This document shows positions 24,531 to 31,860 of a stretch of 41,453 nt of DNA, piece by piece. Below the pieces are notes generated by a model, which was not told the DNA's origin, did no database searches, and was given only the letters and a program-made list of their open reading frames with translations. The stretch spans positions 1 to 41,453 of IMG/VR virus record IMGVR_UViG_3300021083_000107. One strand, given 5' to 3'. Source of the stretch: a virus. How positions within the stretch are numbered: the stretch's first letter is position 1; every line of letters starts with the position of its first letter. A program made the position numbers and the translations under genes.

Positions 24531-26407
24531 TGGCCACCTCCGCCCGTGCCCAAAATTTGATTAAGAGCGGTTTGACCGCCGCCTATCTGAGTTGATGCAA
24601 GAGTTTGCCCAGCTTGTGCGGCTATATTTGCTGTTTGCGCAACATGCTGCATCGCTTGCATTTTAGCCGTTGCCTGAGCAGCCTTAGCTTGCATATCGTT
24701 AATCTGTTTATATTGATCTGGCGAACGAATGATGCGCTGCTGGTTGCCAAGCAAATCGTTCATGACACGAACATATTGTTCAGCATCAAGAATGTTTTTG
24801 ATTTCAGGATATATAGGAGCCATATTACCAATTAAAGCAGCCAAACGTTCCAATCCGCCTGTAGCAGCAGCTTTTTGAGACAACGCCAACATAGAAACAA
24901 AATTAACGCCCAGAGGCACGCCCCTTAACGAAGGGGGCGGTGGATCTATAAAACCTTTGCGTTGCAAAATTCCGTAAATACGTTTTAGTTTTAACTTTAA
25001 AACTCCAAGCATATTTTCAATAACAGGACCAAGTACAGTTAATTTTTCCTGAACTTTTTGCGCCACTTCGTATGCCGTCATACGATCAGAACCAGCGCCT
25101 TGCTCCAACATCAAAAACAAATCATTAAAAAAAGCTACCTTGATGCGCTGCTCAATTGCAGCAATGTTCGCCGACATTGCCGCCACATCAGGATTAACTT
25201 GATATATGGAACGCATACCCGTTCCAGCATCAAGTTTAGGCACGTATGTAACATGGCCGGGCAATGCCGACGATGGTTGGTTCTTCATTGACATATCGGC
25301 CAACAAAGGTGGACGAACCTGCTTTTCAATGGCTTCCGCTAATCTGCGTGTCATAACTTGAAGCTGAATAACATCAGGAAGGGCGTCCATTCCAGGACTA
25401 CGGCCATAGGCGTCGTTCGATTGTGTTGACCAACGAGCAACCGTAAACGGCTGGTCATGAAACCCACGAATTGATAAAGGCTCTTTGCTGCCAGAAGCCC
25501 ACACCCAGTAAACTTCTCTCCACGCAAAATCGCCAGGCACTTTACCAATTTTTCCTTTTCCAACAGCAAAATTTGGTTCAATAGAATGTGATATAATGCG
25601 TTCTTGATCTAACGCGGAACCCTTTTGTGACCACATAGCTTTAATATCATCAGGTGGTGTTTGTGAGCCAAAAAAGTCTATAGTTTGCAGAATGGTTTGT
25701 AAGAATTGACGATTAAACGTATCCACTCTATTTGAGCCATCATTCCCTAAATAATATTCGCCAATACAAGGATTATAACAACGAATAATGTCTCTTTGAT
25801 CTTCATAAATGAGACATGGAGCTGTCCCAAAAACAACCACATCTTCTTTTTCTTGGGCTTCAGATTCATAAAAATTAGAAGCAGCCAATATTTTATAAAA
25901 ACGATCTTCAGTTTCATCCATCCATTGGCGGCCAGCGGTATCAAGATCTTTATGGGCAATCGCCGAAACCATTTTAAACCATGGCCGCGATGGAGACACC
26001 AAGCCAGATACAAGGCCGCCCGAACAAATACGCGCGGCATAAGTAGCTGTAGGATCAACAATTGATTTATTGATTTCACGGCCACGAAGCATATTATTGG
26101 GGGTTGGCATACCACCAGAAGATTGAGTGAGCCAAATAGAACGACGAGGCAGTTCAAACTCAGCTAAATCAGACCAGTTTTGCATCCACCATGAATAACG
26201 CCATGCGCGTAATCCGTTTAATCGTTCTGTTAAATGCTTTTCAAGTTCTTGCCAATCTTTACCTACCGGTTTTTTGTTCATAGGCGGATCGTTTGGCTGC
26301 AAACTTAATACAGTTGGGCTTTCTTGATCGTAAAAAGCACCCACAGAATTTTTCGGCATTGCCACAGGGTTTTGTTTGGTTATTTTATTTAATAATGCCT
26401 TACCCAC
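24527..26407 (-). CDS. Portal protein (T7-type head-to-tail connector)
   Basis: 626 residues. The N-terminal region 'NGLRAWRYSWWMQNWSDLA', 'FELPRRSIWL', then 'REINKSIVDPTATYAARICS' and 'GGLVSGLVSPSRPWFKM' is diagnostic of the T7-type head-tail connecting family. Later 'MTAYEVAQKVQEKL' is the usual clip/crown helix. A Gln/Ala-rich C-terminus ends in a Gly run. Translation starts at a GTG at 26407 (GAGG upstream) that overlaps the previous stop. It forms the dodecameric DNA gate and packaging dock. Confidence 0.9.
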   Translation of the reverse strand: MGKALLNKITKQNPVAMPKNSVGAFYDQESPTVLSLQPNDPPMNKKPVGKDWQELEKHLTERLNGLRAWRYSWWMQNWSDLAEFELPRRSIWLTQSSGGMPTPNNMLRGREINKSIVDPTATYAARICSGGLVSGLVSPSRPWFKMVSAIAHKDLDTAGRQWMDETEDRFYKILAASNFYESEAQEKEDVVVFGTAPCLIYEDQRDIIRCYNPCIGEYYLGNDGSNRVDTFNRQFLQTILQTIDFFGSQTPPDDIKAMWSQKGSALDQERIISHSIEPNFAVGKGKIGKVPGDFAWREVYWVWASGSKEPLSIRGFHDQPFTVARWSTQSNDAYGRSPGMDALPDVIQLQVMTRRLAEAIEKQVRPPLLADMSMKNQPSSALPGHVTYVPKLDAGTGMRSIYQVNPDVAAMSANIAAIEQRIKVAFFNDLFLMLEQGAGSDRMTAYEVAQKVQEKLTVLGPVIENMLGVLKLKLKRIYGILQRKGFIDPPPPSLRGVPLGVNFVSMLALSQKAAATGGLERLAALIGNMAPIYPEIKNILDAEQYVRVMNDLLGNQQRIIRSPDQYKQINDMQAKAAQATAKMQAMQHVAQTANIAAQAGQTLASTQIGGGQTALNQILGTGGGGQ

Positions 26408-26591
26408 GATGATCGCCTCTATTAATTGAACCGCTTGTGGTATGAATAAGGTTATGTTTTGCTAAATTTAGTTTACCCGCAATCTTTTGATCTTTATTGG
26501 TATTAAGTTTAACAATGTGTTTACGATTGGCCCGTACCGTTGTTCCATCGGCTTTAATAGAAGGTCGAGACACAGGGGTGGGATCAACCAT
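26400..26591 (-). CDS. Small basic hypothetical protein
   Basis: 63 residues, Lys/Arg/His/Asn-rich, ATG at 26591 in a TAATG overlap and GTGGGTAA junction with the portal gene. No recognisable domain. Confidence 0.5.
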   Translation of the reverse strand: MVDPTPVSRPSIKADGTTVRANRKHIVKLNTNKDQKIAGKLNLAKHNLIHTTSGSINRGDHRG

Positions 26592-26788
26592 TAGCCGCCC
26601 CTTCCTACAACACGTTGATTAAGATATTCATCAATAATGTCTTTAGCACGATCTCGGTCAAATTTTAAATAACTGCCATTGTCATCAAATTCTATGGATA
26701 CGCATTCAGCAAGGGCGTCAAGCATTAATGTTTCCAGCCCACCCGTAAATATATTCTGACTACGATTGTCACGATAAGCTGTCGTCAT
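26591..26788 (-). CDS. Small acidic hypothetical protein
   Basis: 65 residues from the ATG at 26788, chosen because GGAG sits 7 bases upstream; a longer TTG start would swallow that site. 'FTGGLETLMLDALAECVSI' and 'LKFDRDRAKDIIDEYL' suggest a short helix-strand-helix unit. Function unknown. Confidence 0.55.
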   Translation of the reverse strand: MTTAYRDNRSQNIFTGGLETLMLDALAECVSIEFDDNGSYLKFDRDRAKDIIDEYLNQRVVGRGG

Positions 26789-27026
26789 TTTTTGCTCCAA
26801 ATAAAAGTCTTATGGCCATTTTAACTTTGTCTTTAAAAACATATTCTTTAGGATTGAGTAACTTTTTTCTGACAACCCAAAGGTGGTTCTGGATGGAAAC
26901 TGAGACTTGGGCCTGGCTAAATCCCATGGCCTTTGCCTGTTGGTCAAAATTTTCAAACCATTGTTCTTTAAATGTGACCCCCAGGCTTTCGGCATATTGT
27001 CGAGATCCTTCGTAATTATAATTCAT
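26769..27026 (-). CDS. Hypothetical protein
   Basis: 85 residues, helical, with 'YAESLGVTFKEQWFENFDQQ' and a basic C-terminal half. No family recognised. It overlaps both neighbours, so it is translated within the chain. Confidence 0.55.
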   Translation of the reverse strand: MNYNYEGSRQYAESLGVTFKEQWFENFDQQAKAMGFSQAQVSVSIQNHLWVVRKKLLNPKEYVFKDKVKMAIRLLFGAKNDDSLS

Positions 27027-27322
27027 TATTGTCCCAAAAGATTTGTCTGAGCCGTGCTTTGTGGAACCGTAAGTCCCTGTTCCCCCAGAGGCCCTGCTGT
27101 TCCACTGGCAGCAGCCGCCCCACCCGCCGAAGCAGCCGACCGACTGCGAGCCGTTGCGGTAGCCTCGGATGATTGATTAATTGTTTGAGCTGCAATAGGA
27201 GGGGAAGCAGCCGGAGGCGGCACAGGAATAGCAGCAGCCGCTGGAGCAGACGGAGCGCCTCCGCCGAAACCATCACGATTAGATTTTGCGCGGAATCGCG
27301 CATATTTAGAAAATAACTTCAT
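27026..27322 (-). CDS. Ala/Pro-rich low-complexity virion-associated candidate
   Basis: 98 residues with a basic N-terminus (KLFSKYARFRAK), an Ala/Pro/Ser/Gly middle, and 'GPLGEQGLTVPQSTAQTNLLG' near the end. Small proteins with a disordered middle and a short conserved 'G-L-x-x-P-x-x-x-x-x-x-x-L-L-G' tail are frequent near podovirus portal genes. Function unknown. Confidence 0.5.
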   Translation of the reverse strand: MKLFSKYARFRAKSNRDGFGGGAPSAPAAAAIPVPPPAASPPIAAQTINQSSEATATARSRSAASAGGAAAASGTAGPLGEQGLTVPQSTAQTNLLGQ

Positions 27323-27762
27323 TTTAACTCCTTGTTTAACAAAACGTGACCTCGGCGATACCCGTAGTTATTCATATAAACTTCCCATGTAGGCGGGCAT
27401 TCAATTTGAGACAAAGAGCAACCAATACTCTTTCCCCAATCTTCAATTTGTCGAACAAACCCCACCCAATCCTTAATTTTTTCCATGAAAGCCTGCCAAC
27501 CTTCAACACCAACCCCCATCAAACACATAATTCTTAAAGTCTTTGTCTGTGGATAATCAAGTACTTGTGTTAATACAAACCCATCTAACGTGTTATCATT
27601 AAAAGCTAACCATATTTGCATCGTGTTGGCTTTAATCTCGTTTATTAGATCTTCAGGTTTATATCGTCCCAAGCTATAATTACATGCAATTTCTAGTTTT
27701 GGCATTATGTCGTTTAAGACATCATGCAAATCCTCATACAGCGTTGGCACAAGCCGGTTCAT
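27319..27762 (-). CDS. T7 gp13-like / GNAT-fold protein
   Basis: 147 residues. 'ALIWLAFNDNTLDGFVLTQV'-type strands (here IWLAFND, then DGFVLTQVLDYP), 'TLRIMCLMGVGVEGW' and 'YMNNYGYRRGHVLLNKEL' at the end resemble the degenerate GNAT fold found in T7 gp13-like internal virion proteins. The acetyl-CoA R/Q-x-x-G-x-G/A motif is not evident, so it may be structural. 4-base overlaps with neighbours. Confidence 0.6.
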   Translation of the reverse strand: MNRLVPTLYEDLHDVLNDIMPKLEIACNYSLGRYKPEDLINEIKANTMQIWLAFNDNTLDGFVLTQVLDYPQTKTLRIMCLMGVGVEGWQAFMEKIKDWVGFVRQIEDWGKSIGCSLSQIECPPTWEVYMNNYGYRRGHVLLNKELK

Positions 27763-27926
27763 TTCTCCTTCTTATAAAATTTTGATTTACGGGATTGGAA
27801 TTTGGACTGCTTTTTGTCTGCATCAGTAAAATCTCTACCAACAGACTGCGGAATACCGGCGTATCCACCTTTTGTATGGGCGGCGATTTGCATTATCTTA
27901 TGTTGTGCTTTTGACTGACTTGGCAC
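27759..27926 (-). CDS. Small conserved phage protein (PSQSKAQ-type)
   Basis: 55 residues from a GTG at 27926, or 60 from a TTG at 27941; neither has a convincing Shine-Dalgarno sequence. The N-terminal 'PSQSKAQHKIMQIAAH', then 'GIPQSVGRDFTDADK', is a short Lys/Gln-rich unit found in many phages with no known role. Confidence 0.55.
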   Translation of the reverse strand: MPSQSKAQHKIMQIAAHTKGGYAGIPQSVGRDFTDADKKQSKFQSRKSKFYKKEK

Positions 27927-27935
27927 GCCTTTTGA

Positions 27936-27986
27936 ACCCAAAAAACGGTAATTTGGGTGTTATCTTAACACTAAATTTATGTTAAG
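27936..27986. repeat. Two adjacent 7-bp inverted repeats
   Basis: ACCCAAA (27936-27942) with TTTGGGT (27952-27958), and CTTAACA (27964-27970) with TGTTAAG (27980-27986), each around a 9-base loop. They fill the small gap after the 27988-28290 gene, and the first touches the next gene's start. No T-run follows, so they may be operators or weak terminators. Confidence 0.45.
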
Positions 27987-27987
27987 T

Positions 27988-28290
27988 CTAGATTATCGTT
28001 CTTGCATAACCCGTTAAAGCTTGAATGAATTTCCACGCAGATTCTTTATCGAACTGCATCCAAGCGCATTCCTTTTCAAATTCAAGCGTTAGCTTATTAT
28101 CGGATACGCCAATTTTCATTGCCATTTGAGAAGGCATCTCCGTTGGCTTAACAATTGTACCATCGGGCTTTGGCTTAAAAACAACGCCCTGATCCGGCGC
28201 TGCTGGTTTTGCTGCAAACCCAGTTCCATTGCCATCAAGATTATTTGGCAATCCCATTGCGCTACGAATCTTTTCAAAATTGTCGGTCAT
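27988..28290 (-). CDS. Hypothetical protein after the glycan cassette
   Basis: 100 residues. A flexible Gly/Pro/Lys N-terminal half is followed by 'NKLTLEFEKECAWMQFDKES' and a helix 'AWKFIQALTGYA'. No family recognised. It ends with TAG and starts 2 bases after the GT9-like gene. Confidence 0.5.
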   Translation of the reverse strand: MTDNFEKIRSAMGLPNNLDGNGTGFAAKPAAPDQGVVFKPKPDGTIVKPTEMPSQMAMKIGVSDNKLTLEFEKECAWMQFDKESAWKFIQALTGYARTII

Positions 28291-28292
28291 GT

Positions 28293-29030
28293 TTACTCCG
28301 TTATTTCCAAATGTTCAGCATCAGGCACAAAATGCCACGGCAGTTTTAAAATATTTACAAGCGGCTCAAAGCTAACTGGTTTGTAACGAGATATAACATA
28401 CAAAGGTTTTTGTAGTTTCAAAACCTCGCACAGCAACACCAGTGATGTATCTATTGTAATTACCCGTTCTGCTTTTTCAATAACTCCAATCCAATCAAAC
28501 AAAGTAAAACCAGAAATTTCACGCAAATACACCGCATTTAATTGCGTATTAATTTGCATTTCGCCCGTGCTGCAATGACCATTAACCAATGTGTAAGAGT
28601 TTTCAATTTTTAGTTTTTTTTCCAATTCTGCCTCTTTTTTAGGCAAACGTTTAATTTTGACATAATTTGCCCAATCCGACCAATCCATTTTCAAAAACGA
28701 ATATTTGGATGTCATCATACTGCCGTTCATCGCCTGATAGGCAGACCCTATGGGTAAAAACACGAACTTATCCGAATGACGGACAGGGGATGTAAACGGT
28801 TTATTGGCCGTCTCATTATGCAATTTGGTAAACTCGTTAGAATATTCAAAGTCAGTTCCTAAAATTTGATACTCGACATTAGGATGGGATTCAAAATAAG
28901 AAGCAATCCAATAATGGCGATCAAGTAATGGGAAAACAACTTTAAACCCCATGTCAGCATATCGCTTAACAATCTTTTGGATAAACATGACATCGCCAAT
29001 CCCATGCGGTTGGTCAATCATGATTTTCAT
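28293..29030 (-). CDS. GT9-like (heptosyltransferase-fold) glycosyltransferase candidate
   Basis: 245 residues. It begins 'MKIMIDQPHGIGDVMFIQKI', the strand-loop-helix of GT-B enzymes of the heptosyltransferase type with a Gly-x-Gly-Asp loop. The second half has 'VNGHCSTGEMQ' and 'IEKAERVITIDTSLVLLCEV', the usual nucleotide-sugar side with a conserved D-T-S. It is shorter than bacterial GT9 enzymes (about 320-350). It overlaps the FkbM methyltransferase gene by 4 bases. Acceptor unknown. Confidence 0.6.
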   Translation of the reverse strand: MKIMIDQPHGIGDVMFIQKIVKRYADMGFKVVFPLLDRHYWIASYFESHPNVEYQILGTDFEYSNEFTKLHNETANKPFTSPVRHSDKFVFLPIGSAYQAMNGSMMTSKYSFLKMDWSDWANYVKIKRLPKKEAELEKKLKIENSYTLVNGHCSTGEMQINTQLNAVYLREISGFTLFDWIGVIEKAERVITIDTSLVLLCEVLKLQKPLYVISRYKPVSFEPLVNILKLPWHFVPDAEHLEITE

Positions 29031-29710
29031 GCTTGCCTCGGTTTACACAAATAATTTCCACCCACAATTTCGCAATCATAATCGTAAGCCTCAAAAAACC
29101 TACGAATTGCCCCCATATTCGATTTTATAATTTCAACAAAACAAATGGGCTTACATCTTTTAATTGTTTCTCTTGCGCCTTCTAATACATCAAACTCCAT
29201 GCCTTCAACATCTATCTTGATCAACTTGGGTAACAGCCCAAACGCATCAATCATTGTTATACCGGCATGTTCGGTTGAATTTTGCCTAGGCTGAGTCAAT
29301 TGTTCAGTTTGTCTATCGCCAAATTCAATGCTGCCGAAATTTAATTCTTTTGAATAATCAAATTTTGGAACGTTAATATATCCATGCTGTTTTCCTACGG
29401 CCAAGTTATAAGCATAAACATTCTCAAAAGCATTCAAAGCAATGCTTCCACAAAGCATGTTATAAATTATACGTTGCGGCTCAAATGCAAAAACAGTTTT
29501 TGCCCTCGAAGCCAAAGCCAACGAGAAACAACCAAAGTTAGCCCCAACATCTAAAAAAACATCATCAGAACCAATTAATTTTTCCAATAATTCAATTTCT
29601 GCATGATCTATGGATTTGCCCGTTTCAACCAGAGCGTTTCTTTGATTAATGTCGTTTTTATTGACAAGCATTTTGCCGTAATTGGTGTCAATGATTTCAG
29701 TATAGCTCAT
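29027..29710 (-). CDS. FkbM-family SAM-dependent methyltransferase
   Basis: 227 residues from the ATG at 29710, which makes an ATGA overlap with the glycosyltransferase stop; a longer in-frame start at 29758 would overlap by 52 bases. Motif I is 'DVFLDVGANFGCFSLALAS', motif II 'TVFAFEPQ', and the family hallmark 'PKLIKIDVEGMEFDVLEGA' lies near residue 175. FkbM enzymes O-methylate sugars or polyketides. Together with the two neighbouring glycosyltransferases it suggests a methylated glycan. Confidence 0.85.
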   Translation of the reverse strand: MSYTEIIDTNYGKMLVNKNDINQRNALVETGKSIDHAEIELLEKLIGSDDVFLDVGANFGCFSLALASRAKTVFAFEPQRIIYNMLCGSIALNAFENVYAYNLAVGKQHGYINVPKFDYSKELNFGSIEFGDRQTEQLTQPRQNSTEHAGITMIDAFGLLPKLIKIDVEGMEFDVLEGARETIKRCKPICFVEIIKSNMGAIRRFFEAYDYDCEIVGGNYLCKPRQA

Positions 29711-30750
29711 GTCAAGGTTCCCAAATAGTCTTCCCATTCTTTTGCACGAGCATCCCAATTACACGCACGCGCGTAGGCAACTTGACCTTCCCTGTCAAAC
29801 CACGAAAGATTACTTATTGAATTAACAACATGCGCAGCAAACCTACCCGCCACGATAGGGGTAATATCAGGTTGTAAATCCATCAACGCCCCAAACCCAG
29901 CGCAGGTTTCAGGCAACGCGCCCAGCTCGGTTGATATAATCCCACAACCTGCCGCCATAGCTTCCATTGCGCTGATGCAAGAGGTTTCGGGAAACGTAGA
30001 AGGATATGTCCAGTAATCTATGCCAGCCAATTCATCAGCCAACCGAACTTGCGATAATGCGCCGACATACTCAACGCCTCGTATATTCTTGGCCGTTTCA
30101 TACAATCCTTCATAAGGGTCAGTTTCTCCATAAATCGCCATGCTCGAAAATATCTTTAATTGACATTCAGGTATATGCTTTCGTATCGTCGAAAACGCCA
30201 ACAACAAAACATCCAACCCGCGATAAGGCGTCGATGTATAAGCAAGCGTAATGTTATCATGCAAACAACGCTCAACATGTAAGAACGGTTCGCTTATCGC
30301 ATTTTTGATAATTCTGGTTTTATCAAATATGCGAAACGACAATTCGTAACGCGACTTTTGCCATTCGCTTACAAATACAAACCCGGAATAAATGGATTTT
30401 TCTTCCGGCGTCGCCAAATTAAAACACGCCGGTTGATTGCTATCATGATGCGCCCACAAAACAATCGGCTTCTTGCAACCAACAGATTTCAATTTGCGAC
30501 CCAATGGCACAGAAACGGGAATCAAAACATCATAATCATTGGGTTGAACTTTTTCACTTTGCGAAATGAATTTAACATTTTTAATTTCGCGTGGTTCCGT
30601 AACACCGTTTACAACCGTAATGTCATGCCCACGCAACGCCAAAGCTTCCGACAATCCGGCCACAGCCGATTGCGTGCCTCCAAGGGGTTCGCTTAAACCC
30701 GTTAAACAATCATAAGCGCGTGGGGAAAGATCAATAAAAAGAAGTTTCAT
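29707..30750 (-). CDS. GT4-family glycosyltransferase
   Basis: 347 residues, GT-B fold. N-terminal 'GGTQSAVAGLSEALALRGH' is the acceptor-side loop. The C-terminal domain has 'LAYTSTPYRGLDVLLLAF' and the E-x7-E motif in 'FPETSCISAMEAMAAGCGI' followed by 'STELGALPE'. Family GT4 uses nucleotide sugars with retention. No membrane segment. First gene of the three-gene cassette; overlap with both neighbours implies co-expression. Confidence 0.85.
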   Translation of the reverse strand: MKLLFIDLSPRAYDCLTGLSEPLGGTQSAVAGLSEALALRGHDITVVNGVTEPREIKNVKFISQSEKVQPNDYDVLIPVSVPLGRKLKSVGCKKPIVLWAHHDSNQPACFNLATPEEKSIYSGFVFVSEWQKSRYELSFRIFDKTRIIKNAISEPFLHVERCLHDNITLAYTSTPYRGLDVLLLAFSTIRKHIPECQLKIFSSMAIYGETDPYEGLYETAKNIRGVEYVGALSQVRLADELAGIDYWTYPSTFPETSCISAMEAMAAGCGIISTELGALPETCAGFGALMDLQPDITPIVAGRFAAHVVNSISNLSWFDREGQVAYARACNWDARAKEWEDYLGTLT

Positions 30751-30989
30751 GGCTCACCTGTGCGAATAATACGTACTCCACGGAAATGAAAAGTATCGTA
30801 AGCACCCTTCCATTCTTGGCCACTATCTGTGACGTATTGCCTGACTTCCCAAAGAAACTGGTCGAATGCGCGTGAACCCAAATAATGAACTTTTGGAAAA
30901 TGACCGCCCATTAGCGCGGCCATACTATCGAAATATCTGGCGTGCGCCGAAGCCATGTTTATTGTGGGCGATGGCGTAGGTTTACTCAT
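30747..30989 (-). CDS. Hypothetical protein
   Basis: 80 residues with aromatic-rich 'SRAFDQFLWEVRQYVTDSGQ' and 'YDTFHFRGVRIIRT'. GGCGG upstream of the ATG. No family recognised; overlaps the GT4 start by 4 bases. Confidence 0.5.
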   Translation of the reverse strand: MSKPTPSPTINMASAHARYFDSMAALMGGHFPKVHYLGSRAFDQFLWEVRQYVTDSGQEWKGAYDTFHFRGVRIIRTGEP

Positions 30990-30998
30990 TTCCGCCTC

Positions 30999-31082
30999 TC
31001 AATAACATTGCAGATAACCAGCGTTGCGAGTGCGAGGAGCCAGCTCAATTGGGTCTTGCAGTGGGGCTTGAGGATCAGTCAT
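30999..31082 (-). CDS. Microprotein, 27 residues
   Basis: ATG at 31082 with GAGGAAATAC directly upstream and overlap with the preceding stop. It reads MTDPQAPLQDP and ends GYLQCY. Good ribosome site and tight spacing support translation; no function is visible. Confidence 0.4.
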   Translation of the reverse strand: MTDPQAPLQDPIELAPRTRNAGYLQCY

Positions 31083-31260
31083 GTATTTCCTCCAAAGCGG
31101 AATCTATACCTTCAACATCAAAACAATCTTGGGGCAAAGCTTTTTTGGGATTGCATTTCCCGAAAGGTTTTTTCCAAAAGTTCGCAACTCCGCCATTATC
31201 ACGCGGACGCTTAATCTTCTTTTTTAGACGCGTTTTGTCACTATTTTCTTTATCAATCAT
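31075..31260 (-). CDS. Small basic hypothetical protein
   Basis: 61 residues, Lys/Arg-rich first half ('KTRLKKKIKRPRD'), then two Cys and an acidic end. Start in an ATGA overlap with the ribbon-helix-helix-like gene. Could be a nucleic-acid-binding accessory, but no domain is recognised. Confidence 0.5.
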   Translation of the reverse strand: MIDKENSDKTRLKKKIKRPRDNGGVANFWKKPFGKCNPKKALPQDCFDVEGIDSALEEIHD

Positions 31261-31406
31261 TTCTCACCACCCATTTTCACCAACAACTGTTCAATAATCG
31301 TGCTGATCTTTAATCCCGTTTTTTTGACACGATCCAATAATATTTTGTCAGCCATGCGCGACAAACTAATCGTTCGTCTTACTGTATTTCCATTATCTAC
31401 CGACAT
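31257..31406 (-). CDS. Ribbon-helix-helix-like small DNA-binding protein
   Basis: 49 residues. 'TVRRTISLSRMADKILLDRV' gives a short beta strand followed by helix A, then a Gly-Leu turn and a second helix 'ISTIIEQLLVKM'. This is the size and order of an Arc/MetJ/CopG-type ribbon-helix-helix. The start lies inside the upstream gene's last codons (the stop at 31397 is passed in another frame) and the stop overlaps the next gene (ATGA). A likely local regulator; repeats at 31677-31744 upstream are candidate sites. Confidence 0.55.
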   Translation of the reverse strand: MSVDNGNTVRRTISLSRMADKILLDRVKKTGLKISTIIEQLLVKMGGEK

Positions 31407-31663
31407 GTATAACAATCCCCAAACGTGTTCGTAAATCGTTCAGCCGGAGTTTGCGCGTTATACTGTTGCAGCTCACGTTGCTGATCTTGAATTTGCTGCT
31501 GATACTGCTGCTCTCGCACATCTTCCTGCATTTGCTGATTACGCGCCGCACCCTCATCATACGAATTGTCGTTATACGAATTATGCGACGAATACGAATC
31601 GTAACTGTCGTATTGAGCAAATGCAGGTGTCGAAATAACCATAAACAATAGTAGGTATTTCAT
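31397..31663 (-). CDS. Small exported protein with coiled coil
   Basis: 88 residues. Sec signal peptide 'MKYLLLFMVISTPAFA' with cleavage expected before Gln17. The mature part has Tyr/Ser/Asp repeats, then a Gln-rich helix 'QQMQEDVREQQYQQQIQDQQ', and two Cys in the last five residues. No lipobox, so not a classical outer-membrane spanin subunit, although spanin-like or envelope roles after terminase are possible. AAGGAG precedes the ATG. Confidence 0.6.
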   Translation of the reverse strand: MKYLLLFMVISTPAFAQYDSYDSYSSHNSYNDNSYDEGAARNQQMQEDVREQQYQQQIQDQQRELQQYNAQTPAERFTNTFGDCYTCR

Positions 31664-31676
31664 AGATGAACTCCTT

Positions 31677-31744
31677 AGTGTGAACTTTCATAATCTCAAT
31701 TTACACCTCCCGTAAAAAATAGCAAGCATAAAAGTGTGAAAGTT
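31677..31744. promoter_or_regulatory. Repeated motif upstream of the exported-protein operon
   Basis: AGTGTGAA occurs at 31677-31684 and 31733-31740. AACTTTCA (31683-31690) is inverted as TGAAAGTT (31737-31744). The paired sites flank about 50 bases just ahead of the 31397-31663 gene. They look like operator half-sites, possibly for the neighbouring ribbon-helix-helix protein (inference). Confidence 0.4.
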
Positions 31745-31766
31745 GTTTTTTCGGTGCGATATAGGT

Positions 31767-31802
31767 GGGGGTATATTGTATCCCCCAGACCGGATTGGGG
31801 GG
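31767..31802. promoter_or_regulatory. Mutually exclusive G/C hairpins between terminase and the next operon
   Basis: A C5 run at 31782-31786 can pair with a G5 run at 31767-31771 (stem extended by ATA/TAT with one bulge) or with the G6 run at 31797-31802. Only one of the pairings can form at a time, as in attenuators. No poly-T follows either stem on the minus strand. Confidence 0.35.
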
Positions 31803-31833
31803 TTTCGACTTATAGGCCGTCAAGGTATAAGGA

Positions 31834-31848
31834 ATGCGCTTCGCGCAT
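31834..31848 (-). terminator. Perfect hairpin after the large terminase
   Basis: ATGCGC (31834-31839) and GCGCAT (31843-31848) around a 3-base loop, about a dozen bases past the terL stop. On the transcript the loop is GAA with TTCCTTAT after it, a poor U-tract. Possible weak terminator or processing site. Confidence 0.4.
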
Positions 31849-31860
31849 CGGTCTATGTAA

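Noticed and set aside
31397-31663. Exported Gln-rich protein as an outer-membrane spanin subunit
   Set aside because: No lipobox cysteine after the signal peptide and no inner-membrane spanin partner nearby.
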